A DNA stretch of 64,000 nt from Acanthochromis polyacanthus (GCF_021347895.1 NC_067123.1:2806149-2870148); one strand, 5' to 3'. Counted from the stretch's first letter, positions 1 through 12,310 are shown. The notes: generated by a model from the sequence alone, not told the origin. Numbers and translations: made by a program.

Positions 1-1584
1 GATTGTTCTCTTCATTCACTGCTGCCGCCATCAGAGCGCCTTAAAAAGCGTCCAGATGTGGGTCAGGTCCAGAATAAACTCCAGACTAAACGAGCACCCC
101 GTCATTTAACTGCAATCACACAGTAAAGGCCGGCAGGGAAACACAGCGTTACCATGAGCAGGTGCTGCCCTCTGCTGGCAGGGAGGAAGAACAACATCCC
201 AGAGGAAAAAACCTGCAAAACGTTTCAGATTTGTTCTGATTCTGAACTAATTCCATCTGTTTAATTGGTCTAATATGAAGCCTGTTTTACATTTTAATAC
301 TTATTGAATCTATAGCTGTTTTGTTTCCAATCAGATCAAACTGTCGGCAGCTCAAATCTTCTTTATGTGTAAAAATTAAAAGCTTAATGTATTTGTTTAC
401 AGTTGAGATGCGACAAATAATCATTTTTATTGTCATTTTTTAAAAATATTTTAAAAACGATTGGTAAAAACAATGAAAAAATTAAAATTGAAGACACTGG
501 AAGAGCAGGAACACGAGATTATTTTTGGCATTTTTGCTTGAAAAATTACTGGAATTATTGATCATCTGTGAAAACAGGAGCAGATTATTTACAGCGAGAC
601 TGTTTTACTTCTAATTTATTGACCTAAAATCCCAAATTTTATAAAAGATTACTGGAATTAGCCAGTAAAATATTGGCTAAGAGCTGGTTTTAAAATGTAA
701 AACTCAGGTTATTGAACCCCTTAAATTACTTGAATGTTTGGCCACAACCATTATTTATTTTAATTATTTTTTTGTCTATTTTACAGTAAAAACAGAGGAA
801 AATATTCATTTATTAAAGCACCAAACTGTCACATTCAGGGAGTCAATATCATTGAATGTGACATTTCTGTTGATTAGTTTTTCTGTTGACTGATCAATGA
901 ATCAATTAATTAATTAGCCTCAGTGTCTTCAAATGAAGCTTCAGTTGGGTCTGAAAACAGAACATTCATGCTGTAATTTTTAATATTTACATGACTCTGG
1001 GGCTGCAACTAACACTTATTCTCTTTGGTGATTAATATAATAATTGTTTTCTGCATCAATGGAAAGGCTGTTTCGTCTAAAAAAAGACAAATGTCTTGTT
1101 TTGTCTGCGACACAAAGACTTTCAGTTTAATCTCAGCATTTTTTATTCACCAGAGTATTCCTGTTTTTCAGACGTTCTCAGAGGTTTTATGACAGTTTAT
1201 GAATATTTTATGGACATTTTATAAATGTTTTTCAGACCATGCTCTGAGTTTACTGCCACACAGAGGTAAAGAACTGCTCTCAGCGTCTCAGAGGAGAAAA
1301 TCTGATGTCTCTGTTATTTATAACGTTAATATGAATGTTTTGGGCTGTTTGTCAGATTTGTGATGAGCATTTTGTGCCACCATAAAACCGTCTCCAGCTG
1401 AACGACAGCGAGACAGAAGTGACTGTTTTTGGATTCCATCAGCTGCTGAATGATGCCTGCATTTGTCTCCTCCAGGATCTATTATCGTAACTCTACCTGG
1501 TTCTGGCCCGTTGTCTCTGTCTCTTCTGCTCCTAAATGGTCCAAAAAATGGAAAACATCCCACCTGTACCAGCATCCCTGCACA
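1..1584. other. Non-coding, nothing recognised
   Basis: AT-rich sequence with many stops in all frames. I see no exon-like open frame, RNA gene or tandem array. The weak open frames near 1318-1575 have no recognisable family features. Confidence 0.5.
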
Positions 1585-2600
1585 GCCAAATCAGGAGCAT
1601 CCTGTCTGAGTGATGCAGAAAAACTAGTTCATGCTTTTGTTACTTCCAGACTTCACTATTGTAATTCCTTATTATCGGGTTGTCCAAATAGCTCTCTGGA
1701 ACATCTTCAGTTGATCCAAAATGCTGCTGCGAGAGTACTGACAGGAGTTAGCAAAAGAGATCATATTTCCCCTATACTTGCTTCTCTTCACTGGCTTCCT
1801 GTTAAATCCAGAATAGAATTTAAAATCCTTCTTCTGACATATAAAGCTCTTAATAACCAATCTCCATCATATCTTAAAGATCTGATAGTACCTTATTATC
1901 CTAGTAGAACTCTTCGCTCTCAAGCTGCAGGCTTACTTGTTGTTCCTAGAATTTCTAAAAGTAGAATGGGAGGCAGAGCCTTCAGTTATCAGCTCCTCTC
2001 CTGTGGAACCTGCTCCCAGTTTGGGTTCTGGAGGCAGACACCCTCTCTATTTTTAAGACCAGGCTTAAAACGTTCCTTTTTGACAGATCTTATAGTTGGG
2101 GCTGACTGGGTGACCCACAGGGGTTCGGCTGGAGTCTTCCTCTTGGACGTCCCTTCGTTCTGCCTCTAGTCATGCTGCTATAGGCCTATAGGCTGCTGGG
2201 GGACTTCTCTGGATGCACTGAGCCCTTCTCTATCTACCTTTACGTTTAATATATTCTGTTTGAATTTTACTGCCAGCTATATATGTAGTATGTTTATTAC
2301 CAGAGCCGTACATCATCAGAGTAAACTATGAATCAGTTTACATGTTAGCTTCTACTTTGTATGAATCATCTGTGTGATCATACATGGATCAGATTGTGTG
2401 TTTTATGTTCCCTGTTCCCCTCCCCGTCTCTTCCTCTACCTCTCTACCTCTTCTGTCCTTCTGAACCCGCCCGGCCCGCAGACAGATGGCTCCCCCCACA
2501 TAAAGAGCCGGGTTCAGCTCAAGGTTTTTTTCCCTGTTAAAATGGGGTTTTCTTGCCACTGTCGCCGTTGGGCTGCTCTGGGGGTCAGGCTTGTGGTGAT
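1585..2600 (+). mobile_element. L2-like LINE, 5'-truncated 3' end (copy 1)
   Basis: The first half translates to the C-terminal end of a non-LTR reverse transcriptase. The conserved blocks [48 protein letters not shown] and GGRAFS follow in the usual order for fish L2-clade elements. After GGRAFSYQ the frame slips: the expected APLLWNLLP block is read one frame over. The remainder is the 3' UTR, ending in the characteristic GCTGCTCTGGGGGTCAGG block. This copy lacks the final AAGCGTCTTGAGAC segment and the ATTGA tail present in the other two copies (39245-40258 and 62636-63736), and also lacks about 28 bases near 2130 that both of them keep. It is dead. The clade assignment is from motif memory, not a database search. 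Confidence 0.8.
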
Positions 2601-3699
2601 ATGATGATATGAGTCCAGTTTATGCTAACATCAGCCAGTGATGCTGATGTTATGAAGTCTTACAGCTGCTGGGATGAAGGACCTGCGATAGCTCCTTCTT
2701 CAGGGTGAGTGTCTCAAGCTGCAGAAATAAAATATAGTCTGATTTTTTTTTAAATGCAAAACGGCTGCAGCGCACGTGCACCACGATGTAAATAAACAAT
2801 GCAGAAAGCAGCGGTGGAGTTTTATTTCTGCACCAAAAAGACTGCTTTAACGGTTATTTTACAGGAGCACATCTGAAAGGAGACAGAATATATGTGATAT
2901 TAGGAAAAACACCTGCAGCATGTTTAAAGCTCGTTCTCATGGATCATAATTGGCACAAAATTAAAGATAATCAGCAAAAATGTGAGCAGGAAAAAACATT
3001 TAGTCACAAAAAGTAAAGCAGGATGAATTAAAGACCAATTTAGTTTAGAAAATGTCCCAAAAAAATCACCTTTTTACCAATTTTCCAGCACCTATAAAGC
3101 ATTCGATTATTATATAATCATTATTATTAGTAGCAAGTAGTTTGGTGTTACAGACAGCTCAGAAAACCAGTAAATAATCACACTGAAGAGACTGAAACTA
3201 CATAATTTTGAGCATTACAGTCTAAAGAATTATTTATTTTTATTGCTAATTAATGTCAAAGTCAATTAATCCGCCATCTCATAAGACTAGTGATTTATAC
3301 TGTAATAAATTAAACTATATGCAGTAATATTGCGGCCAAACAATAAACTGTTTTTGTAGAAATGTTTCCAGTAGAGATAAATTCTAACATTTGGCCGCAA
3401 AAGGAGACCTGAAGGTTTACAGTTAGCATCAAAAATTTAAGATAACTTCACATAAATGTAGGTTTATAGTGAACAATTTGCATCTGAAGCACAAACCTGC
3501 TGATAATAATAAACTACTGCAGCTCCTCGCTCGTTAGAGGCAAATTCAGAAACAAGATAAAACAATCAGGATGTGTAAGCTAAGCCAGGCTAGACGGCAG
3601 CTAAGCTAGCAGCAGCTAGCTAACATTATTTTGACACTAAAGTAGAGCATTTTTTACCTGATATCATGACTAAATATCCGCCATAGTGAAATGTTCCCT
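2601..3699. other. Non-coding, nothing recognised
   Basis: AT-rich sequence without exon-like frames. A short AGCTAGC-rich stretch lies near 3600-3630. No gene call is supported. Confidence 0.45.
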
Positions 3700-5046
3700 T
3701 TAAGGTTTGGTCAATTTCCGCCCGAAATTTCTACTGAGATTTACAGAAAGTAAATTGAATGCTGTTCTTGAACTGTTTGGAGTACATGCATGGTTGGGGT
3801 CTCATTTGAAAGCTGACAACCTGAATTTTCACCCAGTGCAGTCAGAATTACTCTAGGTGCTACTGGCACAGAGTTATGTATGTTGGAACACACTGAATTA
3901 GGATGAATTTTTTTCTCGCCTACATTTTTTCCCTAATAAAACACCTGAAAATCAGTGTGGCAGCACTGCAACAGCTTGAAAACACAATATTGCAAAAGCC
4001 TGGGGTCTTACATAGTTCAGGTCAAAATTTCAGAGCAATACTACAAGAAATGAGTGTTTCACACATGTATTTGTACTGATATGCTCCGCCCCTGTCAATG
4101 TTGGATACACTCTTTATACACTGTGCACACTCTCTACAGAATGGTATAAATTCCTTTTCACTTCATTTTCCACTTCATTTTCATTCCAAAAACTCATAAA
4201 GAACTCAAAAAATCACTTCAGATAGGCTTCAGTGTCGATCACACACACAGATTGAGAGGAATACAGAGAAACAGCAGGTGGAGCCCGGAGCTCACGAATG
4301 AAATATCATATAAAGCCGCTGGCAGAGGCGGGATTTATAGGCAAGCCATTCAGCAAGCTCATTGGCTACCAGGCCTGTCAATCTAACGTTTCCTCCGGCG
4401 TGATTTGCTGAGAAACAAGTCAATCAAGTGATGTAATCGATATCTGTCAGACTCGGCCATGGTTGGGTAAATCGCCGAAGTAGGCGGAAACGAGTCACCT
4501 GATTGGTTGAAGTCCGGTTTGAAGCGGTCGAGAAGCGTTCAGTATCCATTTTGAATCGCGAACAAAGAAAATAGGACCGTGTATGATAAAGTTATAATAG
4601 AAAGATGCAGTGAATATGAAACGCACAGCGCCACCACGCGCCGCGTGCACGGAGCCGATCGTTTTCTGGATTTTTTACCTATTTCGAGACATGTTTTGGC
4701 CAAAGTATTATACTGGATTGTTTCCTCTGGATGGCTAAGCTTGGGTTCTGGCCGGTTTTTGTGGATTATCTTCTTTTATGACCAGAAACGAGCGTCCAAA
4801 CTGCGTCGACAGGTGAGCTGTGCACGTTTACTTGACTTGTTGTTTGTTGGATAAATGTGTTTATATTACCCGCTGTGGTAATCACATCTGAAAGTGGTTT
4901 ATACCGGCGGATTCATGAGAATCTCAGCTTTCTATGTGTGTATAGTGTTTGTATAATCGTGTTTGCAGTGTCCTTCTATTTAAAAAAAAGCGTATACCGA
5001 TAAAAAAACGGCCCGCCCGCGGGCCGCCGTACTTTAACGGGTTTAA
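3700..5046. repeat. Unclassified interspersed repeat, possible TTAA-type element
   Basis: This segment differs in composition from its surroundings: CpG-rich in its second half, with an open frame at 4579-4854 running to a consensus-like donor (CGACAG|GTGAGC, near 4812). Its right edge, read on the minus strand, is TTAAACCCGTTAAAG followed by a GC hairpin (GGCCCGC-CC-GCGGGCC, about 5011-5026). TTAA followed by CCC and a subterminal palindrome is typical of piggyBac-like ends. I cannot define the left end or recognise the open frame, so the family and the limits are inference. Confidence 0.25.
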
Positions 5047-5204
5047 TAGCTGCTCTTTAACTTGTTGTCTGCAGACTGGATGAATCAGAGCAGCTGCTTA
5101 GTTTTAAAACTCGATTCATCCACTAGAGAGCAGCATCAGTTCATGGCTGCACAGCTGGAGCCTGGAAGTCCTTCATTTATGGTATTAGTGCAGGGGTGTC
5201 CAAC

Positions 5205-5965
5205 ACGAGGCCCGTGGGCCAAAAGAGGTCCTCCAGAGGGTCCAACATGAGGCCCGTGGACCAAAAGCGGTCCTCCGGAGGGTCCGACATGAGGCCCGTG
5301 GACCAAAAGAGGTCCTCCGGAGGGTCCGACATGAGGCCCGTGGGCCAAAAGCGGTCCTCCGGAGGGTCCGACATGAGGCCCGTGGGCCAAAAGCGGTCCT
5401 CCGGAGGGTCCGACATGAGGCCCGTGGGCCAAAAGCGGTCCTCCGGAGGGTCCGACATGAGGCCCGTGGACCAAAAGCGGTCCTCCGGAGGGTCCGACAT
5501 GAGGCCCGTGGACCAAAAGCGGTCCTCCGGAGGGTCCGACATGAGGCCCGTGGACCAAAAGCGGTCCTCCGGAGGGTCCGACATGAGGCCCGTGGACCAA
5601 AAGCGGTCCTCCGGAGGGTCCGACATGAGGCCCGTGGACCAAAAGCGGTCCTCCGGAGGGTCCGACATGAGGCCCGTGGACCAAAAGCGGTCCTCCGGAG
5701 GGTCCAACATGAGGCCCGTGGGCCAAAAGAGGTCCTCCGGAGGGTCCGACATGAGGCCCGTGGGCCAAAAGCGGTCCTCCGGAGGGTCCGACATGAGGCC
5801 CATGGACCAAAAGCGGTCCTCCGGAGGGTCCAACATGAGGCCCGTGGACCAAAAGCGGTCCTCCGGAGGGTCCGACATGAGGCCCGTGGACCAAAAGAGG
5901 TCCTCCGGAGGGTCCGACATGAGTCCCGTGGGCCAAAAGCGGTCCTCCAGAGGGTCCAATCCAGT
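5205..5965. repeat. 42-bp minisatellite array A, about 18 units
   Basis: Each unit carries GAGGCCCGTGGACCAAAAG followed by CGGTCCTCCGGAGGGTCC and a GACAT junction. Because 42 is 14 codons, open frames arise on both strands, such as those at 5136-6056 and 5196-5999; these are artefacts. Interior units read TCCGGA, while the edge units (about 5230 and 5945) read TCCAGA, the form found in arrays B and C. The A/G difference in GTGGACC versus GTGGGCC also occurs in blocks. Confidence 0.95.
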
Positions 5966-6132
5966 CCTCAAAGTGGAAAAATTCCAGAGAAGACATTAAC
6001 TGCAGATTGTAAATTAGTAAATCTATAAATTTAAAATCATTTCTAGACCATGACAAGTTGTTTTGATCTTAAAGTAAAATACTAGATTGTTCTTTGTTCT
6101 TTTGTCATGTCATGTTTCTTTTGTAATATTTA

Positions 6133-6845
6133 GGGTCCGAGCACTGACGGTGCTGAAGGACCCCATTGAAACCCTGGGGTTTCTTTTTCTTCTTCTTCAC
6201 TCTTTTCCCATCTTTTCAAATTCCAGTTTGGCGGCCTAAACATACCCTAAAACATGTGAAATTTTGCATGCACATCAGGACGGCTAAAAATTTGATATTT
6301 TATGGGCGTTGCGCATGTGTGGTAAAATGGCTCTATAGCGCCCCCTGCAAAATTGAAAAAGTGGTCATTAGGCCAATTGCCAGGATGTTGCATCTGCAGC
6401 TACAATATTTGGTGGGCATATGCAGCACATCAGGACACACGCAAAAGTCAATCACAGCCACGCCCTAAGCCCAACAGGAAGTCGGCCATCTTGAATTAGC
6501 TGTAAATTTTTTCTGATTAATAATCATCGGGGATACGGCCGAGAGACCTGAAAGTTGACCAGTATATTCAAGATGACTTCCTGATGAAAAGTTATCAAAA
6601 TGCTCCCCAAAAGTCTGAAGGCGTGGCCATGGTGACCCCCCAAAATAATGATCCTTCGCCATGAAACAGGAAGTGCTCTATATCTAGCCTGTACATGCTC
6701 CCATCTGCCTGAAACTTCACATCTGTCAACACACTCCAATCCTGATCACATCCATGGGTCAATATACGCTCTTGGTCGCAGCACCACCTGGTGGACAAGC
6801 GTGGATTCGCTGACCAGCAAGGATGCGAGGACCCGTCCATCGCTG
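6133..6845 (+). mobile_element. Teleost interspersed repeat with GGGTCC ends
   Basis: It starts GGGTCCGAGCAC and ends GCGAGGACCC followed by a GCTGCT block, so the two ends are short inverted repeats around GGGTCC. Inside are the phrases typical of this widespread fish repeat: a GCGCCCCCTGC block, AACAGGAAGTCGGCCATCTT and CACCACCTGGTGG. A related copy lies inverted at 41400-42650. It interrupts hAT copy 1. There is no coding capacity. The superfamily is unknown to me and no clear target duplication is visible. Confidence 0.6.
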
Positions 6846-6847
6846 CT

Positions 6848-7225
6848 GTCTTTTTGTCTCATTTTTTTGTCTTTTTGTGTTTCACTTTTGTCTCACGTGT
6901 TTTTTGTCCATTTTTTGTCTTTTTTGTCTCATTTTTGTCTTTTTGTGTTTCCTTTTTGTCTCACTTGTTTTTTTTCCATTTTTTGTCGCTTTATACTTTT
7001 TTGTACAATTTTTTGTATGTTATTGTTTTGTTCTATGTCGTGTCTCATTTGTGCCAATTTGTGTCTCATTTTTTAACATTTTGTCTTGTTTTTGTTGCTT
7101 TTGTCTTTTTTGTCTGAGTTTTGTCATTTGTCTCATGTTTTTTGTCCTTCTGTGTCTCGTTATTGTAATATTTTGTCTTGTTTTTTTGTTTTTTGCCTTC
7201 TTTTGTCTGACTTTTATCGTTTTGA
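6848..7225. repeat. TTTTGTC-type degenerate array
   Basis: Short units of TTTTTGTC, TCATTTTTGTC and GTGTCTC in loose tandem. It gives Phe/Cys/Leu-rich open frames on the plus strand and Lys/Thr/Gln-rich frames on the minus strand, none of them a gene. The same vocabulary recurs at 8420-8965, 23395-23875, 26320-27070, 53695-53885 and 59450-59520. Confidence 0.85.
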
Positions 7226-7290
7226 TCATCAAGTAAAATACTATATTGTTCAGTTCCAGATAGCTGCGACTGAATGTTTTGTTTCTTTGA

Positions 7291-8043
7291 ATGCAAAGAT
7301 GAAAATGTCCACGTCAAAAAATACAGCAGGGAGCGAAAAAACAAACAGACAAATATGAAAAAATAACAAGACAATTGTGAAACCAAAGCTCCAGAATAGA
7401 CAGAAAGAACGGTTTCGCGATGTGACGGCAGACGGGACAAAACCAGCAGATTTAATGGGTTTAAACTGGGACATTTTTGTCTTTAAGGTAAACTTTTTAA
7501 ATGTAACATGGATGTTAAAGTTAAAATCTCAACAAACCTTTATCTTAATGCACCAAAATGATCTAAAAATCTGATTCTAACCCTAAACATCTCAAAGTCT
7601 CACCAACCAGTTCAACCATTAGCAGACGCTCTCCTGTCCTGATGGTTGCTTCAGGGTTAAACCACAGACAGACGTTTGCTGTTGAAGCAGCTGGTTATTA
7701 TTCCTGCTGCTGGGTGGAAGCCTGGGTGTCCTGAACATCAGGTAATCCAGAGCGCTGGTCTTTAAGGGGCGGATTAGAGCGTCTGGATGCTGCAGACAGA
7801 CAGATGTGTCATCAGGTGAACCGGTCTGTGGCCTCGATCGCTTTCTGTCGCTGCACATCGCCGGCTTTCTGTCTGCGTCCTCGTTTTTTATTCGCTTCAC
7901 GGTTCAGCCGCTGCCCTCCTTTCTTCCACTCCCGATGTCTAACATCCTGATTTTCTGCTCTCGTTTTGCTGCCTTTTGTTTCTGAGTAAAAAGGACAGGA
8001 TGATTTCCAAACTGCTGCACAGAAACCAGTTATATTATTATAA
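7291..8043. other. Non-coding, nothing recognised
   Basis: Unique-looking sequence between two repeats. Short open frames such as 7619-7900 (-) show no recognisable domain or splice context. Confidence 0.45.
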
Positions 8044-9332
8044 GGATCATTCCAGCACCGGAGGACGTTTTACATCCAATAATCCACATATAAAAGAATA
8101 AAGCATGCAGCAGTGTGTAAATGTTCTTATCCTGAGACCAAATCTATAAAAACTAGGAGAAAAGAATGTTTAAAATATGTTAAATACCAAATAAGTCTGG
8201 AGTTTTTCTCTTGTCCCCCTGATGACCAAACTGGATCTTTAATAAAACACTTAGAATCTCATTTAAATCTACTTTTATGGTTTTATTTTTTCATTCATGT
8301 CTCTGTAATTGTGAGAACATTTTTTAATCAACATAATATTTAAATAATAATTATTATTCATGGAACGTGTCCCACGACATGTTAGCAGAACCTGATGATG
8401 ACGTTTTAGTCGTTTAATGTTTTATTTTTATTGGTTTATGTCTTGGTTTTGTCATTTTGTGTCTTGTTTTTTTGTTTTGTGTCTCGTTTTTGACATTGTC
8501 TCATTGTTGTCATTTTATATCTTATTTTTGTCATTTTGTGTCTCATTTTTGCCGTTTTGTCTCATTTTTGTTGTTTTCTGTATCATTTCTGTGATTTTGT
8601 GACTCATTTTTGACATTTGTTGTCTCTTTTCTATCATTTTGTGTCTTGTTTTTGTCTTTTTCTGTCTTGTTTTTGTCATTTCATGTCTTGTTTTTGTCAT
8701 TTTCAGTGTTGTTTTTGTCCTTTTATGTCTAGTTTTTGTCATTTTTGTCTTGTTTCTGTTGTTTTGTCTCCTTTCTGTCATTTTGTGACTCATTTTTGTA
8801 GTTTTGTGTCTTGTTTTTGTTGTTTTCTGTCTTGTTTTTGTCATTTTATGTCTTGTTCTACTCATTTTGTGTCTCACTTTTGTCATTTTATGTCTTGTTT
8901 TTGTCATTGTATGTCTTGTTTTGTAGCTTTATGTCTCGTTTTTGTCATTTTCTGTCTTGTTTTTGTCGTTTCCATCCTCCATCAGTGTTCCTACAGAATG
9001 TGTAGATCAAATCTATGTCCTCTCTTCTATTTTCCATCTTTTCATCCATTGTCAGCCTTGATTGAACGTCTCTCTCTACCTCATATTATCAGGATCAGAC
9101 TCATTCTTTGGACTGTTTTCCATCAGTGGTCAGCAGTAACAGCTAGCTAAATATCTAGCTTCTACTGCTGAGAAAAAGATCACATTAGCATGGATTAGAG
9201 TAGGGTTAGCAACAACACAGAAACATGGAATAAAGATGAGACAATCAATGCCTATTATTGATCAATATGGAGCAGAAAGATTTGTTTTTCAGACATGTTG
9301 AACCCAAACGTCCTCCAGCTCTGGAATGATCC
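8044..9332 (+). mobile_element. R1 element copy A, TIR-bounded non-autonomous element
   Basis: The left end GGATCATTCCAGCACCGG with GAGGACGTTT is inversely repeated at the right end, where AACGTCCTCCAGCTCTGG is followed by AATGATCC, giving terminal inverted repeats of about 30 bp. The same left and right arms, separated by a shorter array, recur inverted at 53331-54241, and the left arm recurs (inverted) at 18010-18500. The right arm includes a conserved non-array block (about 8970-9300) ending in AGCAGTAACAGCTAGC-type sequence. I could not settle the target duplication or the superfamily. Confidence 0.65.
8420..8965. repeat. TTTTGTCATTTTGTGTCT-type array in R1 copy A
   Basis: Degenerate tandem repeat of about 18 bp (TTTTGTCATTTTGTGTCT and variants). 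The copy in R1 B (53695-53885) is about 195 bp against about 545 bp here, so most of the length difference between the two R1 copies is array expansion or contraction. The 177-aa open frame at 8617-9150 is a product of this array. Confidence 0.85.
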
Positions 9333-9870
9333 TTAAAGCATCAAATAATAAACGTGTTTAAAGCAAGAAACAGTAAAATGAAAGAAGAGAGGAAGCCCTG
9401 CTGCCACGGAGAGCTCGTTTCAGTTTTCATTTCAGTGCATTGACGCTGCTCTTCTTGAAAAATAAATTAAAAAACGACATCAGTGGGAGTGTGACAGAGC
9501 AGAGGAAGGTTTGGATGAGGATGAAAGCGTCTGTGACAAGAGCATGAAGAAAGAAATACAGCTGCTGGGCCTCGTTTGGAACAGAAAACAAAACAGTTTG
9601 TTTTCCCCACTGCACCAGTCGTCTTCTGCTGCACAATGTGGGACAAGATCACGGTTACGTAACGGATGTAGGTCAAACGAAACGCTACGGAGAGGAAGTC
9701 TGAGAGAGGAAACAGATTTTATTCAGCTCTTTGTGGACTGGAACACCGCTAATATGAGAGAAACAAACGTTCAGTTGTTTTATCCACGTTTAATCTGAGG
9801 ATTTAAAAAATAAAATGTCAAAATGGGGATTAGATGACGGCTCGTGTTCTCCGCCTGCTGCTGTGAGGTG

Positions 9871-9871
<1 letters not shown>
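9333..9871. other. Non-coding, nothing recognised
   Basis: No exon-like frames with splice context and no repeat family that I recognise. Confidence 0.4.

Positions 9872-9966
<95 letters not shown>
9872..9966. repeat. (TG)n microsatellite, about 95 bp
   Basis: Uninterrupted TG dinucleotides. The Cys-Val and Thr-His open frames over it are artefacts. Confidence 0.98.
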
Positions 9967-9967
<1 letters not shown>

Positions 9968-10261
9968 GCTGCAGGAGGTCACCGGTGGACCACAGCGGCT
10001 CTTTTCACGGATCAGCTGAGAGTCCTGCAGCTGCTTCACAACAGAGAATAAATGGAGCTCATCGTGCTGTGAGGACAATTATAAATCACCTACAGTAACG
10101 TCAGTACATCTAATGAATCCAAAGGTGTACCGGCATGTGATGCATGTTTCAGAGTTACAGGAAGGCTTCAGCACTTCTTTGCTTTTTCCATCGTTTCTGA
10201 GCTTCATCAGTCCAGCAGATAGAACCATGACATTTAGGAGGCAAAACACATCTGAGTTCTG

Positions 10262-10510
10262 GGAAAACTGCAACTGAAAAAGCTGGAAAATCACCAAAAA
10301 AAGGCCAGAATTACCACAAAAAGACACAAAATCATCCCAAAAAGAGCCAAAACTACTCTGAAAGGTTCAAATATGCCAGGAAAAACACCCAAAATCACCA
10401 CAAAAAGTATCAAAATAACCACAAAACAGGTGAAACTGCAAGAAAAACTCATACATTGGTACAAAAAATAATAATAAAAAATTACCCTGAAAGGTTCAAA
10501 TAATGTCAGG
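10262..10510 (+). repeat. R3 interspersed repeat, first part
   Basis: Units such as AAAATCACCACAAAAAG, AATCATCCCAAAAAGAG and CTGAAAGGTTCAAATATGCC recur at 12130-12310 and, inverted, at 40385-40680. The LINE at about 10520-11524 and unclassified sequence separate it from the 12130-12310 part, which suggests one interrupted element. The family is unknown. Confidence 0.5.
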
Positions 10511-10519
10511 TTGACTCCT

Positions 10520-11524
10520 GCCAGGCTGAGATAGTACCCTCTCCCTCTTTCTCCGCCCTTCTTTCCTTTGTAGGTTTGGTTCAGCAGGTGATCCTCATCC
10601 ATGATCATCATCAGCCTGGAGCAGGAGCAGGTGCTCTCTGCCAATCAAGTCCCTTTCTCGACACAATATGGTGTGAGCGAAACCATCTGCAGCTCAACGC
10701 CAGTGAGACGAAGGGGCTGATCATCGACTTCTGCAGGAGGAGAACACCTCAGACTGCACCGGTGAACATCCAGGGTTTGGACACTGAGATAGTGGACTCA
10801 TACAAATACCTGGGTGTTCACCTCAACAACAAACTGGACTGGTCACACAACACAGAGGTCCTGTACAAGAAGGACCAAAGTCGTCTCCACCTGCTGAGGA
10901 GACTGAGGTCCTTTGGAGTGTGCAGGACTCTGCTCCGGACATTCTATGACTCTGTGGTAGCGTCTGCTGTTTTCTATGCAGTGGTCTGTTGGGGAGCAGG
11001 GAGCTCTGGGAGGGACAGAAAGAGACTGAACAGACTGGTGAGGAGGGCTGGTTCTGTGCTGGACTGTTCCCTGGACTCCATAGAGGAGGTGGGTGAGAGG
11101 AGGATGTTGGCAAAGCTACATCCATCAGGGACAACCCCTCTCACCCACTGCATGACACTGTGGAGTCTCTAAGTAGCAATTTCAGTAGGAGACTGAGACA
11201 CTTAACCTACAACATGGAACGCTATTGCATGTCATTCATTCCATCTGCTATTAGACTTTATAACACCAGCATCACTGGCTGATGGTAACATAAACTGGAC
11301 TTTATCACATCATCCTTAATCACATAATCTGCACAGTTCCTGCACTATTTGAATGTTTCTGTACTTTACATCACTCCTTAAGCCACTTTTCCATCCTACA
11401 CTCTTGAACTTACTGTGAATATTACCATGCTTATAATTATATTGTTGTTTATTGTGCTACTGTAACATGGGAAATTTCCCCGGACATGGGGAGTAATAAA
11501 GGATTATCTTATCTTATCTTACAA
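10520..11524 (+). mobile_element. Rex1/CR1-like LINE, 5'-truncated 3' end
   Basis: The frame from about 10640 to 11172 encodes the end of a non-LTR reverse transcriptase: KTYLGV-type block (YKYLGVHLNNKLDW), LHLLRRLRSFGV, a TFYDSVVASAVFYAVVCWG block and RLNRLVRRAGSVL. Downstream the expected HPLH...RRLRHLTYNMERY and FIPSAIRLYN blocks are in other frames, so the ORF is broken by frameshifts near 11120. The 3' end is AATAAAGG followed by a short TTATC repeat, as in Rex1-like fish LINEs. It is a dead copy; the clade is assigned from motif memory. Confidence 0.75.
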
Positions 11525-12129
11525 TATAATCGAATGCCGCTCACCTCTCGGTCCGGATCGTGGCACTACCAGTAACAGTCGCTGCTCGTTCTCAAGCGGC
11601 TTTTGGTCATGCTGGTTGTCCTCTTCTGTTGTGGTTCCACCTGCTCCTGCGGATTTCACTGTCATCTTCAGTTCCTGTGCCGTTCAGTCCTGGAAATCAC
11701 TCCCCTGTGCTGTTCCTACCACACGTTGTTCCTCCACACTGCAGCATCTCGTCAACCTCCACCTGGAGAACAATCTTCCACCGCTGCTGTGTACCGAGTC
11801 CGAGCATCTCATAGTCGTGTTTTGTGAGTTAATTCTAGTTTTGCAGTTACTCGTTAGAGTTTCCTGGCTTTAGTTCTAGCTATCGAGTAAATTTGTGTTG
11901 TAGTCTTTCTTGCCCAGGTGTTTCCCTACGTGGGTTAGCTTATTAAAATCCAGTAGTTAATCCTCTTAGCTTGTAGTTGTCGCCAGAGGTTGGCAATCTG
12001 TTTTTCTTTTCTGTACTTCCTGTTGTAGTTCACAGGGTTTGAGTTGTAGTTCCTTTGAGAATCTGTAAATAAGTTCTTTATTGCATTCAGATCCTGTCTG
12101 TTCATTTCCTGCGCTAGAGCCATTCACAA
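11525..12129. repeat. Probable interspersed repeat, unclassified
   Basis: Sequence between the LINE tail and the second R3 part. It has the feel of the end of a fish retroelement (repeated GTTTTAGTT/GTTGTAGTT phrases, AGTTCTTTATTGCATTC near the right edge), but I see no LTR pair or coding motif. The open frames at 11560-11873 have no recognisable domain. Confidence 0.3.
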
Positions 12130-12310
12130 CCTATAACAAATATGCCAGCAAAAATGCAGAGACTTGTCAGAAAAATGGCTAATCGTATTCAGCACAAAAT
12201 TTGCTAACTTACCCTGAAATGTTCAAATATGCCAAAGAACCACGTGGTTCTTCCACTTCATCAATGATCAGAGTTCTACCTTCATACTGGGAATATTTCC
12301 AAAGGCGTAC
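12130..12310 (+). repeat. R3 interspersed repeat, second part
   Basis: Contains ACCCTGAAATGTTCAAATAT and ATGATCAGAGTTCTACCTTC, which match the inverted copy at 40385-40680. Confidence 0.5.

Larger units (their letters stand above)
5191..7290 (-). mobile_element. hAT-type non-autonomous element with 42-bp minisatellite (copy 1)
   Basis: The left edge is CAGGGGTGTC, a common fish hAT terminus. Inwards come a 42-bp array, then a unique block (GGAATTTTTCC-type and CTAGACCATGACAAGTTG sequence) shared with the elements at 26053-28134 and 59093-60041, then a GACAAAA-type array (reading as TTTTGTC here), then sequence resembling the CAGTTCCAGGTGACTAAATG block of copy 2. A GGGTCC-ended repeat is nested at 6133-6845. 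I could not find the outer right terminus, so the limit near 7290 is approximate and the copy is probably truncated. Confidence 0.65.

Noticed and set aside
5136..6056. Long open frames (264-306 aa, both strands) with PSGGPLL or DPPEDRFWS repeats
   Set aside because: They exist only because the repeat unit is 42 bp (14 codons); the same happens on both strands and in all three arrays, and the frame ends with the array.
8617..9150. 177-aa Cys/Phe-rich frame
   Set aside because: Low-complexity product of the TTTTGTC array in R1 copy A.
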